A stretch of DNA of 64,000 bases from contig JAUHVL010000004.1 of assembly GCA_030425045.1 (NCBI GenBank), positions 62,001 through 126,000 on the forward strand, in the 5' to 3' direction. Numbering within the stretch: the first letter of the stretch is position 1; every line of letters starts with the position of its first letter. A model generated the notes under the pieces. It was not told the origin of the DNA, did no database searches, and saw only the letters and a program-made list of their open reading frames with translations. Position numbers and translations under genes: made by a program. This stretch comes from a bacterium (GTDB lineage: Bacteria > Bdellovibrionota > Bacteriovoracia > Bacteriovoracales > Bacteriovoracaceae). Below, piece by piece: positions 17,899-27,154 of this stretch.

Positions 17899-18375
17899 TT
17901 ATCTTTTTGCATCTATAACAAATCGACCGGGGTTTTTTAAATAAAAGATATCAACTAAGACATCTTTATGAAAAATAATTTCAGCGGACAACATTTTATT
18001 ATGAATGGGAAAAAAATCTATCGACTTAACTAATTCACTCTTTCCAAAAGTTGCAAAACTTTCTCCAAGATCAGTATTGAACATATCAATATACATCTTT
18101 CGTTCGCCCTTTGACATATGTCCGTAAATTCTTGGGATCGAAGTCGTTTTGAAATCGAGAACAATGCGTTCTGTTTTTGTCCCTTTTCTATAATGCTGAC
18201 GAATCGACTTTAAGCTTGATTTAGTCTTATTGGATCCAGTATGAAAAATCCCCTTATCTAGAAATATCGACGTTTTTTGATCTGTAACTTTTCTAATTCT
18301 TTCTTGAAATAGGTTTTGTGAAAACGAGTTTGTAGATAAGACTGAAAACAAAAAAACTATAAAGCAAATACGCAC
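17899..18375 (-). CDS. Secreted AMIN-like protein upstream of lon
   Basis: The GTG at 18375 is preferred because AAAGGA lies 6 bp upstream and the signal peptide then starts at once (RICFIVFLFSVLSTNSFSQ). This gives 158 residues; the open frame extends upstream to 18420. The mature part includes RIVLDF and ends NPGRFVIDAKR, the pattern of AMIN domains that target periplasmic or outer-membrane machines such as PilQ and AmiC to the wall. The similarity is suggestive only. It has no other domain. It lies 20 bp ahead of lon in the same direction, an unusual pairing of a periplasmic protein with a cytosolic protease. Confidence 0.75.
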   Translation of the reverse strand: MRICFIVFLFSVLSTNSFSQNLFQERIRKVTDQKTSIFLDKGIFHTGSNKTKSSLKSIRQHYRKGTKTERIVLDFKTTSIPRIYGHMSKGERKMYIDMFNTDLGESFATFGKSELVKSIDFFPIHNKMLSAEIIFHKDVLVDIFYLKNPGRFVIDAKR

Positions 18376-18462
18376 AAAAAATCCTTTTTTTATAGTAATC
18401 TCATCATACCATGACCACACCCCATCTTGGGAAGCTTTTCGCTGCTGACACTGTGCTAAATC

Positions 18463-19197
18463 TTATTCTTGTTCTTCTTGATATTTACCAAATAACGAAA
18501 ACAATCCACCTAGTGCCCCGAGAATAAAAACCAACCAAGAAGTTTCAACTTTATACTCAGAATTATCGCTCTCGCTTTGGTAGACTGCTGCAGGATGCCT
18601 ATTATTTTTCCCGTGCTTTAACTGGGAAGAACTCGTATTAATTTTGTTATTAAAGTATGAACCGACTCTCATTCCAAAGTGCTGCTCTACAATTTTATTA
18701 AACTCATTCCAAGAAATTACACCAACACCGTTTTTTTCTTTGAAATACTTTGAATAAATATAGAGCTCACCATCTCTTTTTTTAAAGTTAAATTTTGACA
18801 AGGCCTGATAAGGCAACTCATAACCGAACTTACCTTTTTTCAAGATCAAGACAACTTTTTCCCCCTCTTCGAAACTTGGAGACTCTTTAACTTTGTACTT
18901 AATCCCTTGCCAGTCTCCTCCTGGATACTCAACACGAAAACTATAGCGGTTTAATATTTTCTTTTCAGGTATGCCAGCAACCTTTTCAATAAAAAAACTC
19001 CCCACTGTCGTCACATTCCCCTCTCGATTTTTAGTATTACTACTACCTTGAAAAGTCGCAATGATGACTCCATCAGCAGACGAAATCTGATCCTTAATGG
19101 CGATTGGAAAAATTGGCTTAGACTTCAAAGCATAACTAGATAATGAAAAAAACACGAGTTTCAGCAAAATAAAAACTCTCAAGAAGCTTACCAACAT
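18463..19197 (-). CDS. Periplasmic protein with signal peptide and C-terminal membrane anchor
   Basis: A 244-residue protein of unknown function. It starts with a signal peptide (FLRVFILLKLVFFSLSSYA), has a ~190-residue beta-rich mature domain with FIEKVAGIPEK and PGGDWQGIKYKV, then a polar linker. One transmembrane helix (WLVFILGALGGLFSLFG) follows, and the charged tail KYQEEQE. The layout is that of a periplasmic domain anchored by its C-terminus; the arrangement of signal, globular domain, helix and charged tail also recalls proteins processed at the C-terminus. Shine-Dalgarno AGGGGA precedes the ATG. It sits between rpsI and the AMIN-like gene. Confidence 0.75.
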   Translation of the reverse strand: MLVSFLRVFILLKLVFFSLSSYALKSKPIFPIAIKDQISSADGVIIATFQGSSNTKNREGNVTTVGSFFIEKVAGIPEKKILNRYSFRVEYPGGDWQGIKYKVKESPSFEEGEKVVLILKKGKFGYELPYQALSKFNFKKRDGELYIYSKYFKEKNGVGVISWNEFNKIVEQHFGMRVGSYFNNKINTSSSQLKHGKNNRHPAAVYQSESDNSEYKVETSWLVFILGALGGLFSLFGKYQEEQE

Positions 19198-19282
19198 ATG
19201 TTCCCCTAAAAGGTCTACCGAATACCTGATCGGAGAACGCGGCTAAAAACTTGAGTAAAACCGTCAATATTAAAAATAAAGC

Positions 19283-19310
19283 AAAAAAAATCCGGCTAAG
19301 TAGCCGGATT
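19283..19310 (-). terminator. rpsI terminator
   Basis: A perfect 9-bp stem (AATCCGGCT / AGCCGGATT) with a 4-nt loop lies 31 bp after the rpsI stop. On the minus strand it is followed by eight T (19283-19290). It ends the rplM-rpsI transcript. Confidence 0.92.
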
Positions 19311-19340
19311 TCCTTATATAAAATGATAATAAATTTCGAA

Positions 19341-19760
19341 TTAACGTTTAGAGAATTGAAATCTCTTACGAGCTCCTGGCTGACCAGGCTTCTTTCTTTC
19401 AACTTTACGAGGATCACGAGTAAGGAAACCTTGCTCCTTAAGATCTCCACGAACAGTTGGATCCAACTTTAAAATTGCTCTACAGATGGCCAATCTAATA
19501 GCACCAGCCTGACCTGTTGTACCGCCACCATTAACGTTGATTTTAATGTCATATTTATCAGCTACTTTTAATAAGTTTAATGGCTGTCCAACAACATAAC
19601 GGTTAGTTGCTTTTGGAAAATAATCTTTGATATCTCTCTTATTGATCTCAATTTTTCCACTTCCAGATTCAGCAATATAAACTCTAGCCGTAGAAGACTT
19701 TCTTCTTCCTACTGCGTGAGCGTCCCATTTTTTACCTTTTGAAATATCTTTCGCTGCCAT
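19341..19760 (-). CDS. rpsI: 30S ribosomal protein S9
   Basis: S9 is a small-subunit head protein whose C-terminal tail reaches the P-site tRNA. The 139 residues contain [31 protein letters not shown] and [14 protein letters not shown], and end in the diagnostic FQFSKR. Shine-Dalgarno AAGGAAA precedes the ATG at 19760. It follows rplM by 13 bp, the almost universal L13-S9 operon, and is closed by a strong terminator. Confidence 0.99.
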   Translation of the reverse strand: MAAKDISKGKKWDAHAVGRRKSSTARVYIAESGSGKIEINKRDIKDYFPKATNRYVVGQPLNLLKVADKYDIKINVNGGGTTGQAGAIRLAICRAILKLDPTVRGDLKEQGFLTRDPRKVERKKPGQPGARKRFQFSKR

Positions 19761-19773
19761 CTAAGTTTCCTTC

Positions 19774-20214
19774 TTATGCTAATTCTAAAGCCTGAGGCTT
19801 TTGTGATTCATGAGTATGCTCGTTTCCGTTAAATACTCTAAGTTTAGTTAGTTGTTGTCTTCCCAAAGAGTTTTTCGGAAGCATACCTTTTACAGCTTTC
19901 ATTAAAACTTCACTAGCGTTCTTATCCATCAACTCACCAGCAGTTCTTTCTTTTAAGCCACCAACATATCCACTATGTTTGTAGTATTTTTTATCACTCA
20001 ATTTATTTCCAGTGAAAACCATTTTGTCGGCATTAATAACAACAACAAAATCACCAGAATCGGTATGAGGAGTAAACTGAGGCTTTGTTTTACCTCTTAA
20101 TACATCAGCAATTCTTGTGGCCAAGCGACCAACCGTTTTTCCGCTAGCATCAACAAGAAACCATTCTTTTTGAGCTTCAGCAGGCTTTAATACAAAAGAT
20201 TTTTGAGTAAACAT
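19774..20214 (-). CDS. rplM: 50S ribosomal protein L13
   Basis: L13 is an early-assembly large-subunit protein. The ATG at 20214 gives 146 residues and has GGAA 8 bp upstream; a TTG at 20226 is less likely because it overlaps that site. Typical blocks are WFLVDASGKTVGRLAT, DFVVVINADK, YYKHSGYVGG and GMLPKNSLGRQ. It leads the rplM-rpsI operon. A good promoter lies 50-79 bp upstream. Confidence 0.99.
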   Translation of the reverse strand: MFTQKSFVLKPAEAQKEWFLVDASGKTVGRLATRIADVLRGKTKPQFTPHTDSGDFVVVINADKMVFTGNKLSDKKYYKHSGYVGGLKERTAGELMDKNASEVLMKAVKGMLPKNSLGRQQLTKLRVFNGNEHTHESQKPQALELA

Positions 20215-20263
20215 AATATTTTCCAATAATTCAGTGGTTCTAAAATTTACACACAGTCTGGGG

Positions 20264-20293
20264 TTTATATAAAAAAAGCGAGCACCTAGTCAA
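20264..20293 (-). promoter_or_regulatory. rplM-rpsI promoter
   Basis: On the minus strand TTGACT (20288-20293) is followed at 18 bp by TATAAA (20264-20269), or at 16 bp by TATATA (20266-20271). It lies just after the tamA stop and 50 bp before the rplM ATG, so the ribosomal genes are independent of tamBA. Confidence 0.75.
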
Positions 20294-20303
20294 GGGCCAG
20301 AAC

Positions 20304-23162
20304 TTAAAATAATCCGATAGATAGGTGAAATCTACCAAAGCCCTCTTTCCCTCCGTCATTCAAACGATTTCGCTCGGTTTTTATTCCGTAGTCAAAATCG
20401 AGAGATCCCACTGGAGTCAGAAACTTAAAACTTCCCCCAACAGAAGTTCTGAGAGATAAGGGCTGGAAATGATTGACATAAACACGGCCAGCGTCAAAAA
20501 ATAGTCCTAATCCAATACTGTCGCTCAAGTAATACCTTGGTTCAAACTTCAAGTTAGTAAAATAGGCCGTATTTTGAACACGTACATCACTAATCCCAAT
20601 CCCATTATTGAGGCGGTTGATTTCACTGTTTGAAAAGCCTCTCACCGTATCCTGACCATCAAGCCGAAAGACTTTGATACTAGGAATATACCCCTTCGTT
20701 TGGAAAGTATCATCAGAGTTTAAAACTCTAGAGCCATCTGCATTTAACCTCAACTCGTCTGCGTAATTAACCTGATAACCCATAGAAACAGATAAAGCGA
20801 AAACGACAATTTTATTTTTTAGAGGATAATAAAAACGGTTTCGAGAAACGATCTTCGAATAATTAATTTCAAAATTTTTACCTTTTTGTGCTCCAAAATA
20901 AGGGTTACCAAACTCCCATGATAGATTGAAATAAGTACCAGACTTTGGAGCGACAGCGCTATCTCTAAAATCAAAAGTAATAGAAGGAGTTAAACTCCCA
21001 ATCCTAAAACGAGCGTCATCTTTTTCGTTAGTCGCATCTGTTTGGCGAATATCTTCTAATTGATATCTAAGTGAACTTGAAAAGTAGTCATTAAACTGTT
21101 TTGAAAGCCTTGGAGATAGTCTTAATATATCAGCATCAAAAGAAAAGGCTCTTCTTCTTTGGAAACTACTACCAATATCAAAATCAAAGTAATCTAAAAA
21201 ATAAGGCCAACTATAGTTTAGGTTTAATGAAGTCTCTATAAAATGATGTTTATCGGCTTTTCTCCGAGCATCAAGATCACCAAGAGTAAATCTTCTATTG
21301 AACTGTGTTTTCAAAGACACGGCATGGTTGAGACCATAGAGATTTCTATATAATAATGAGAACGAAAATTTTGCACCAAGGTCTGTTCTGTATCCCGGAG
21401 CAATAATTCCAGTCCCTGGGTTTTTCTCATTTAAGAAGAGATTTAAATTTGTTTTATACTCTTCAGCATTAGTAAATTTATTCAGTACATTTGGTTTTAT
21501 ACTGATTGAAGAGAAAAGACCAAGAGATGTAATTTTACCTGATAGCTTTTCAATTTTAGTCGGTGTAATAGTCTCACCCACTTCAAAAAAGTTTTCTCGA
21601 CGAACAGTTTTATTTTCTGTTTTCACTAATCCTTGAATATTCAAATCATTATAAACAAGTTTTTTTCCCGTTTTAAAATCAAGGTTTATTTCGACCAATG
21701 AATAATTTGCAAAATAACTTAAAATTTTGTCAGGGGTATAGTTTCTTAGAGAGGCAAAGAAGAAACCTTTCTCTTTTATCTCAAAGATAACTTTCTTAAT
21801 GTCTTCTTCCAAGGCGAGAACATTAAATGCCTTTCCGCCTTTATTGATCAATTTAGATTTAATTTCATTTGCTAATTCAGTGCTAATTCCTGAGATATTA
21901 ATATCTCTCACAACACAACGTTGCCCTTCAATAATTGTATACATTATTTCAGCACCATCATCAGAAAGAGAGATATTTGACTTTACACTTGATAAAAGAA
22001 ATCCTCTCTCTAGGTAAAAGTTTTTTACGAGCTCATTAAACTTAGTTATATATTTCTCATCGAAATAACCTCTACCAACAACAACAGAAGCATTATCATA
22101 AAAAAGTTCCTCCAACTCCGCTAAACGTATTCTTTGATTACCTTTAAAAAATAACTTTGAAATACGAAGTTTTTTTCCTTCGACAACTTTTATATAGTAA
22201 TTTTCAAGAGGAACCTTATTTCGGTAAGCGCCTTCTCGCTTAGCAATAGATACTTTTGAGTTATAAACAGAAATTTCTTCATATAGTTTTACAATAGCGT
22301 TTTTAATTTCACTTTTCTCTAGAACAAGATTACCCGCAACAATTTCTCTTTTTAAAGACGTTATTAAATCAATAGTACTTAAACTTTTATTCCCCTCGAA
22401 GCTAAAATTAAACCTCTTGCCTAAATTTATATCTATCTGAAGAAGGACGTTATTATTGTCTAAGGAAACTTCACGAAAATCTAACTTTGCATTGTAATGA
22501 CCATTTTCAACTAGATCTCTCTGAATCTCTTCAATCCTCTGGCCGATTTTTAATTTATCATAAGCCTCACCTTGAAATGACATCAGTCTATTTTCTATTT
22601 CAAAGTCTAACATTTGCTGAGTATTACTTAATTCAACTTTTTCAACTTTACGTTGGCCAGAAGCAGTCACATTTACAATAACTGATACATCATCCCCCTC
22701 TTCAAGGAACCTAAAATTAACAGTGGGCTTAAGATAACCTCTTTGCACAAGGTTTTCTAAAATCCTTTTTTTACTCATATCAACTAGCTGAGAATTGAAG
22801 TATTGATCTACCTTAAATACAAGAAATGACTCTAACTCATCAGAATAACCACCAGGGAAGTTTATTTCGATATCATTAATTTTCTTTTTAAAAACAATAT
22901 CAAGTTGATAAACAACGTTATTTGAAGCTCTAAATGATTTTATCTCAAAGCGTTTAATTGATTCATTAACTGACAACGTTTTTAGCTTTTCCCAGATATC
23001 TTGATGACTTTTCAGACTTTTTATTGCTAATGCATTATTCTCCTTAAATGATTCACAACGATCACCGTTACCACAATTAATTCTCAGCTCTGCCCCGTAA
23101 ACAAAAGCTGATCCGAAAAAAATTAATAGAAGTAGCTGTAATCTTAGAATGAAAACCTCCAC
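20304..23162 (-). CDS. tamA: Omp85-family outer-membrane assembly protein (TamA/BamA-like)
   Basis: This outer-membrane protein has a periplasmic POTRA array and a 16-strand barrel that inserts other outer-membrane proteins. The ~950 residues begin with a signal peptide. At least five POTRA-like units follow (for example KVEKVELSN, RISKLFFKGNQRIR, CVVRDINISGIS, YNDLNIQGLVK). The C-terminal barrel has the VRGF lid motif (LDGQDTVRGFSN) and ends in a terminal Phe. It overlaps the upstream tamB-like gene by 19 bp, which argues for TamA rather than BamA. The start is uncertain: GTG at 23162 puts Glu at position 2, whereas an ATT at 23150 has a perfect GGAGG 5 bp upstream and gives a cleaner signal peptide. 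Confidence 0.9.
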   Translation of the reverse strand: MEVFILRLQLLLLIFFGSAFVYGAELRINCGNGDRCESFKENNALAIKSLKSHQDIWEKLKTLSVNESIKRFEIKSFRASNNVVYQLDIVFKKKINDIEINFPGGYSDELESFLVFKVDQYFNSQLVDMSKKRILENLVQRGYLKPTVNFRFLEEGDDVSVIVNVTASGQRKVEKVELSNTQQMLDFEIENRLMSFQGEAYDKLKIGQRIEEIQRDLVENGHYNAKLDFREVSLDNNNVLLQIDINLGKRFNFSFEGNKSLSTIDLITSLKREIVAGNLVLEKSEIKNAIVKLYEEISVYNSKVSIAKREGAYRNKVPLENYYIKVVEGKKLRISKLFFKGNQRIRLAELEELFYDNASVVVGRGYFDEKYITKFNELVKNFYLERGFLLSSVKSNISLSDDGAEIMYTIIEGQRCVVRDINISGISTELANEIKSKLINKGGKAFNVLALEEDIKKVIFEIKEKGFFFASLRNYTPDKILSYFANYSLVEINLDFKTGKKLVYNDLNIQGLVKTENKTVRRENFFEVGETITPTKIEKLSGKITSLGLFSSISIKPNVLNKFTNAEEYKTNLNLFLNEKNPGTGIIAPGYRTDLGAKFSFSLLYRNLYGLNHAVSLKTQFNRRFTLGDLDARRKADKHHFIETSLNLNYSWPYFLDYFDFDIGSSFQRRRAFSFDADILRLSPRLSKQFNDYFSSSLRYQLEDIRQTDATNEKDDARFRIGSLTPSITFDFRDSAVAPKSGTYFNLSWEFGNPYFGAQKGKNFEINYSKIVSRNRFYYPLKNKIVVFALSVSMGYQVNYADELRLNADGSRVLNSDDTFQTKGYIPSIKVFRLDGQDTVRGFSNSEINRLNNGIGISDVRVQNTAYFTNLKFEPRYYLSDSIGLGLFFDAGRVYVNHFQPLSLRTSVGGSFKFLTPVGSLDFDYGIKTERNRLNDGGKEGFGRFHLSIGLF

Positions 23163-26100
23163 TTTAAATCCGCTCCAATCGAATCGGGGTTCTCCTCTTC
23201 CAATTCATCAGTTGAACGCATTTCATAGACTCCCTCAAGTGAGAAAGAGTCATTTATTTTTACATCGACATTCATTTCTTGTTTTTGTTTAGCAGCACCA
23301 CCAACAGTACTAGAAAGAGAGAGATCAACCTTATCAGCCAACTCTTTCTTTACCTGAATTTTAGTACCAGTCTTCATACTTGTTTCGCTTCCCGCATTTT
23401 CAGCACGTCCTCTTAGCAAACTACCGTCATCTTCTTCAATTTCTGGAGCTACGCTTACCTTAAGACCAAAGGACTTGTTTAAATTTTGATTTATTCCCAG
23501 CTGATCAAGAACGATTCCCCCAAGTCCTAGAGTTGTAACCGATTGTCTTTCTCTCTCGCCCAAGTTCTGTGAAACATCGCTTGTTACCCCCAAGGTTACT
23601 AGAGAAAGAAGGTCACCTTGTGAAAGATCCGGTCGTGAATACATCTCAACAATTAAATCATCTGTTGTACCTTTAATATCTGTAAAAACATCATACTCAT
23701 TAATTTTTGATGATGCTAAAAAATCTAGTTTTATTTTCTGTTCTTCCTGAGATGGCACCAGCATAATTTTTCCGTTACTAAATTCAAACTCATGTCCCTT
23801 AAGATACAAAAGGTTTTTGTTTGAAGCTAAATCGACATCTCCAGAATAAAGAGTATTTTTAAGAGTATTAGAGACATTAACCTTGCCTGTAAGCTTAATG
23901 TCTAAAAGACTATTTTTAACGACAATAGGCTCACTGATTATTGCATCAATGTTCAACTTGAAAGGTGCATTTTCTTTGTCAATTGCGGCCTTTGGAATAT
24001 ATTTACGATATCCTTGATTGACGAGACTATCATCTTTCATATCTTTTAACTCATCTCGAACCAAAGCATTTTTAACATTAGCTTTGCCTGTGACAAGATA
24101 TGGTAACTCATCTCCCTCAAGAGTTAATGTAGAGTCAAAGACAAAATAAGACTTCTTGAAGAGTGGTTGACGAATATTCTTGCCATCCATGATTATTTTT
24201 AACCTTGGATAAGGAAACTTCAACGTACCATTTCCTGTTGCAAGAAGTTTACCTCCACCGAGATTAGATTCAAGACTATTAATATTAATATTTTCTCCGT
24301 CGAGGATAACTTTAAAGTTTAAATCATTTAGAGGTGTACGTAAGCCAATTGGCTTTAAAACCATTCTCTCTCCTGATAGATCTAAATAAGTTGAAAATCT
24401 TCCCCTTTCCCCGATAATACGAAGTCTTCCGTCTAAAATCCCTTCTCTAAAATTTAGCTTCTCAGTAAGAACGTCCGCGAAAATACTTGATATCTTAAAG
24501 TCTGAATCTATTTTTACTTTCTTACTTAGATTCCCCTCTCCTTTCATTTTAAAGTAATTACGACTTAGTGAGTTTGTTTGTAAATCCCACTGCTTTATCT
24601 CACCTTTTTCGATTTTAATATCAATCGGGTTATCAATCTCTAGTAGCTCCTTTTTCTTGTACCACCTCAAGAAGTCTAGTTTTATCGATGCATCCATAGA
24701 CAAGATATCATTAGCATCAAACTCAGCATCACCGAAAAGTTTAATTGCACCGCTCATATCTCTATCGTCTAAATTATGAAGTGAAAGAACCCCAAGCATC
24801 TTGCGTAAATTCATGGTATCAACCTTTAAGCTTAAGGTACTCTTTTTGTTTTTCTTTTTATTAAAGTCGATAAAAGAATTAAAAACTATTTCTCCTTGAA
24901 ATATATTTGAACGAACGAAGTACTCTTCCCCTGTACGATGGAGAGAAACGATGCTATCAGCAACACTATTCTCACCAATCTTTCCGTTAGTAATTTTAAG
25001 GTCTATTTTGGTATCGGGAGTTTTTGTTGTACCGGCACCTGAAACTTTTCCATTTAAGAGGCCATCATACCCTAGCCCAATATCATTAATATTTTGGAAA
25101 TCTCTTAAAAGTATATTTCGAACATTAAAAAGATAGTTATAGTTATCTTCAATAAAATTAAAGTTTGCGTTTCCAGATACATTGCCACGAGTTTTATTGA
25201 GAACGATATTGTTCATCTTTAATTTTTCTTTGTGATAATTAAAGTTTAAACGATAAGAATCTATTAATTCTTTTTGATATTTACCACTTCCTTCGACATG
25301 CCCCTTTACTCCAAGCAAGTTCTTCTTAAACCCTCCAAAAAGTTTCATTTTACCCTTTATCGTCGCATTAAAAGGATTGGTATACTGTTTTATATTTTCA
25401 AAAACTAATGGCGCCATTTCCTCAATGTCTTTATAGCTACCATTTGTAACCGTCACATCTATATCTAGATTTTCATCACCTTCAAAACGCATATTTCCAG
25501 AACCGTTATACAAACTCGAAAGGTAACGACCATCGTTAATTTTGATATTGAGAAGTAGCTCTTCTAAACCAAAAGTAAAGTCTCCTTTTATTTCACCAAG
25601 GTTTATATCAACGACATTAAAGTTCTTTATATCAAAATTGCTAATAAAGAATACGTTCTCTGGTGGTCCTGATATTTTCATTTCCATCTTTCCGTCCCCT
25701 CTTAAGCTGGTTCCAGAAATCGGACCTATATCGTATAAATTTAGATATTCTGACTTGGTTTCGATTTCAATCTCTTCAATAATCTTACCCTTTACTGCCA
25801 AGTCACTTTCATTGATTTTTATACCTGCATCGAAAAGAACTCCTTTCTCAAACAAGACCACAAGACCTCTTCCCTTGTCCCAAACTAAATCAGATCGCGG
25901 CTCGATAATAATTTCATTTTCTCTTTTATTAAAAAGCTTGACGTCTATCAACCTCGCACCAATTTTCGGTTGAATACGAACACCTAAATTTTCTTCATGA
26001 AAAAGTTCAACATCTCCATTAAACTTCAACTTCAATGGATTTAGATCTTCTTTAATGGCATATAAAAAATCATTAGAATGAAGATTTTTTACATTTGCAG

Positions 26101-27154
26101 TGATTGAATTTAGCAAGACCTCTTTTGTTTTAATATTATAAGCTGGTTTGTTTATATTCGACTCAGCAAGACCACCGTTTACTTCAGCTCTTATTGAATT
26201 GATAGATACAATATTGTCTTCAAAATCTACATTAACAACAAGCTTATCAAGGAGGACAAACTCTGTAACAAGGTCACTGAAAACTAGCTTTGTTTTAACC
26301 TTAGGGCTTTTTGCTGTACCACTGATTTTTCCATCAATGCTGATATTTCCATCAGATTCTACAAGTTCTTTAGGTATATCTTTTAACAGAGATAATGCTT
26401 TTATATTTTTATCACCAACATATTGAAAAATTAGGTTCAAGCCGATGTTCTTTTCGAGTAAAGCTTTACCCATAATATCAAACTTGTTAATGCCATCTAG
26501 TATTGTGAACTTTTTTATACGAAGCCCTTCTTCATTAAGCTGAACATCGTAGCTAAGTTGATCAAGAACCGGGCCTCTTTTATCTTTAAGAATTACATTT
26601 TCAACAATTCCTTCAGAGGTGAGGAGGTCTGGAAAAAGAGATGCCTTAAAGTTTCTAATATTTAATTCATGTCCATCAATCACAAGATGAGCATCTTCGA
26701 CCTTAAGTCTCTTAACTCTAACTTGCATTTTTTTTGTATAAATCTCATTATACATCTTAAAAATTTCTTCAATCTTTACTTCGTCTTTTTTCTTATTACT
26801 TTTTCTACTTTCAGAAATTATTTTTGCGTCTTTTAGAAAAACTTCACCAAAACTCAAATTTGGAGAAATCAGGTCACTCAAACCAAAAGAAACCCCTAAA
26901 TAGTTAGCTTTTAAGGTCGTCTTTGTTTCTTTTTCAAAAACTTCAAATGACCTCATGGTGGTCGAGGGTGGGAACAGTGAAATATCAACTCTTTCGAATG
27001 AAACGTTTAAGCCTGCTTTACTATAAACTGTTTTTTTAATTTTATTTGAAAGATAAAGACCAAACTGTTCTGTTTGTACAGCTCTCCAAAGAATCCAAAA
27101 GAATGTACTCATCAAAATTAGAAAAAGAAGGAGAACCTTATTTACTTTTTTCAA
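23144..27154 (-). CDS. tamB: TamB-like translocation/lipid-transfer protein (DUF490)
   Basis: TamB-type proteins are inner-membrane-anchored and span the periplasm as a long beta-taco groove, working with TamA in outer-membrane assembly or phospholipid transport. The 1336 residues start with one transmembrane helix (VLLLFLILMSTFFWILW) and continue as repetitive beta-rich sequence with many V-x-G-x-x-x-I patterns. They end in the conserved DUF490 domain (RPDLSQGDLLSLVTLGV, then LGLGGIVLDQLGINQNL). The start is TTG immediately after the stop of the 447-residue gene (TGATTG), with GGAG 8 bp upstream, and the 3' end overlaps tamA. The three genes are therefore one operon. Confidence 0.92.
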   Translation of the reverse strand: MKKVNKVLLLFLILMSTFFWILWRAVQTEQFGLYLSNKIKKTVYSKAGLNVSFERVDISLFPPSTTMRSFEVFEKETKTTLKANYLGVSFGLSDLISPNLSFGEVFLKDAKIISESRKSNKKKDEVKIEEIFKMYNEIYTKKMQVRVKRLKVEDAHLVIDGHELNIRNFKASLFPDLLTSEGIVENVILKDKRGPVLDQLSYDVQLNEEGLRIKKFTILDGINKFDIMGKALLEKNIGLNLIFQYVGDKNIKALSLLKDIPKELVESDGNISIDGKISGTAKSPKVKTKLVFSDLVTEFVLLDKLVVNVDFEDNIVSINSIRAEVNGGLAESNINKPAYNIKTKEVLLNSITANVKNLHSNDFLYAIKEDLNPLKLKFNGDVELFHEENLGVRIQPKIGARLIDVKLFNKRENEIIIEPRSDLVWDKGRGLVVLFEKGVLFDAGIKINESDLAVKGKIIEEIEIETKSEYLNLYDIGPISGTSLRGDGKMEMKISGPPENVFFISNFDIKNFNVVDINLGEIKGDFTFGLEELLLNIKINDGRYLSSLYNGSGNMRFEGDENLDIDVTVTNGSYKDIEEMAPLVFENIKQYTNPFNATIKGKMKLFGGFKKNLLGVKGHVEGSGKYQKELIDSYRLNFNYHKEKLKMNNIVLNKTRGNVSGNANFNFIEDNYNYLFNVRNILLRDFQNINDIGLGYDGLLNGKVSGAGTTKTPDTKIDLKITNGKIGENSVADSIVSLHRTGEEYFVRSNIFQGEIVFNSFIDFNKKKNKKSTLSLKVDTMNLRKMLGVLSLHNLDDRDMSGAIKLFGDAEFDANDILSMDASIKLDFLRWYKKKELLEIDNPIDIKIEKGEIKQWDLQTNSLSRNYFKMKGEGNLSKKVKIDSDFKISSIFADVLTEKLNFREGILDGRLRIIGERGRFSTYLDLSGERMVLKPIGLRTPLNDLNFKVILDGENININSLESNLGGGKLLATGNGTLKFPYPRLKIIMDGKNIRQPLFKKSYFVFDSTLTLEGDELPYLVTGKANVKNALVRDELKDMKDDSLVNQGYRKYIPKAAIDKENAPFKLNIDAIISEPIVVKNSLLDIKLTGKVNVSNTLKNTLYSGDVDLASNKNLLYLKGHEFEFSNGKIMLVPSQEEQKIKLDFLASSKINEYDVFTDIKGTTDDLIVEMYSRPDLSQGDLLSLVTLGVTSDVSQNLGERERQSVTTLGLGGIVLDQLGINQNLNKSFGLKVSVAPEIEEDDGSLLRGRAENAGSETSMKTGTKIQVKKELADKVDLSLSSTVGGAAKQKQEMNVDVKINDSFSLEGVYEMRSTDELEEENPDSIGADLKWRFSF

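Noticed and set aside
19136-19472. Frames crossing the rpsI 3' end and terminator
   Set aside because: S9 is unambiguous in its own frame and the terminator hairpin explains the spacer.
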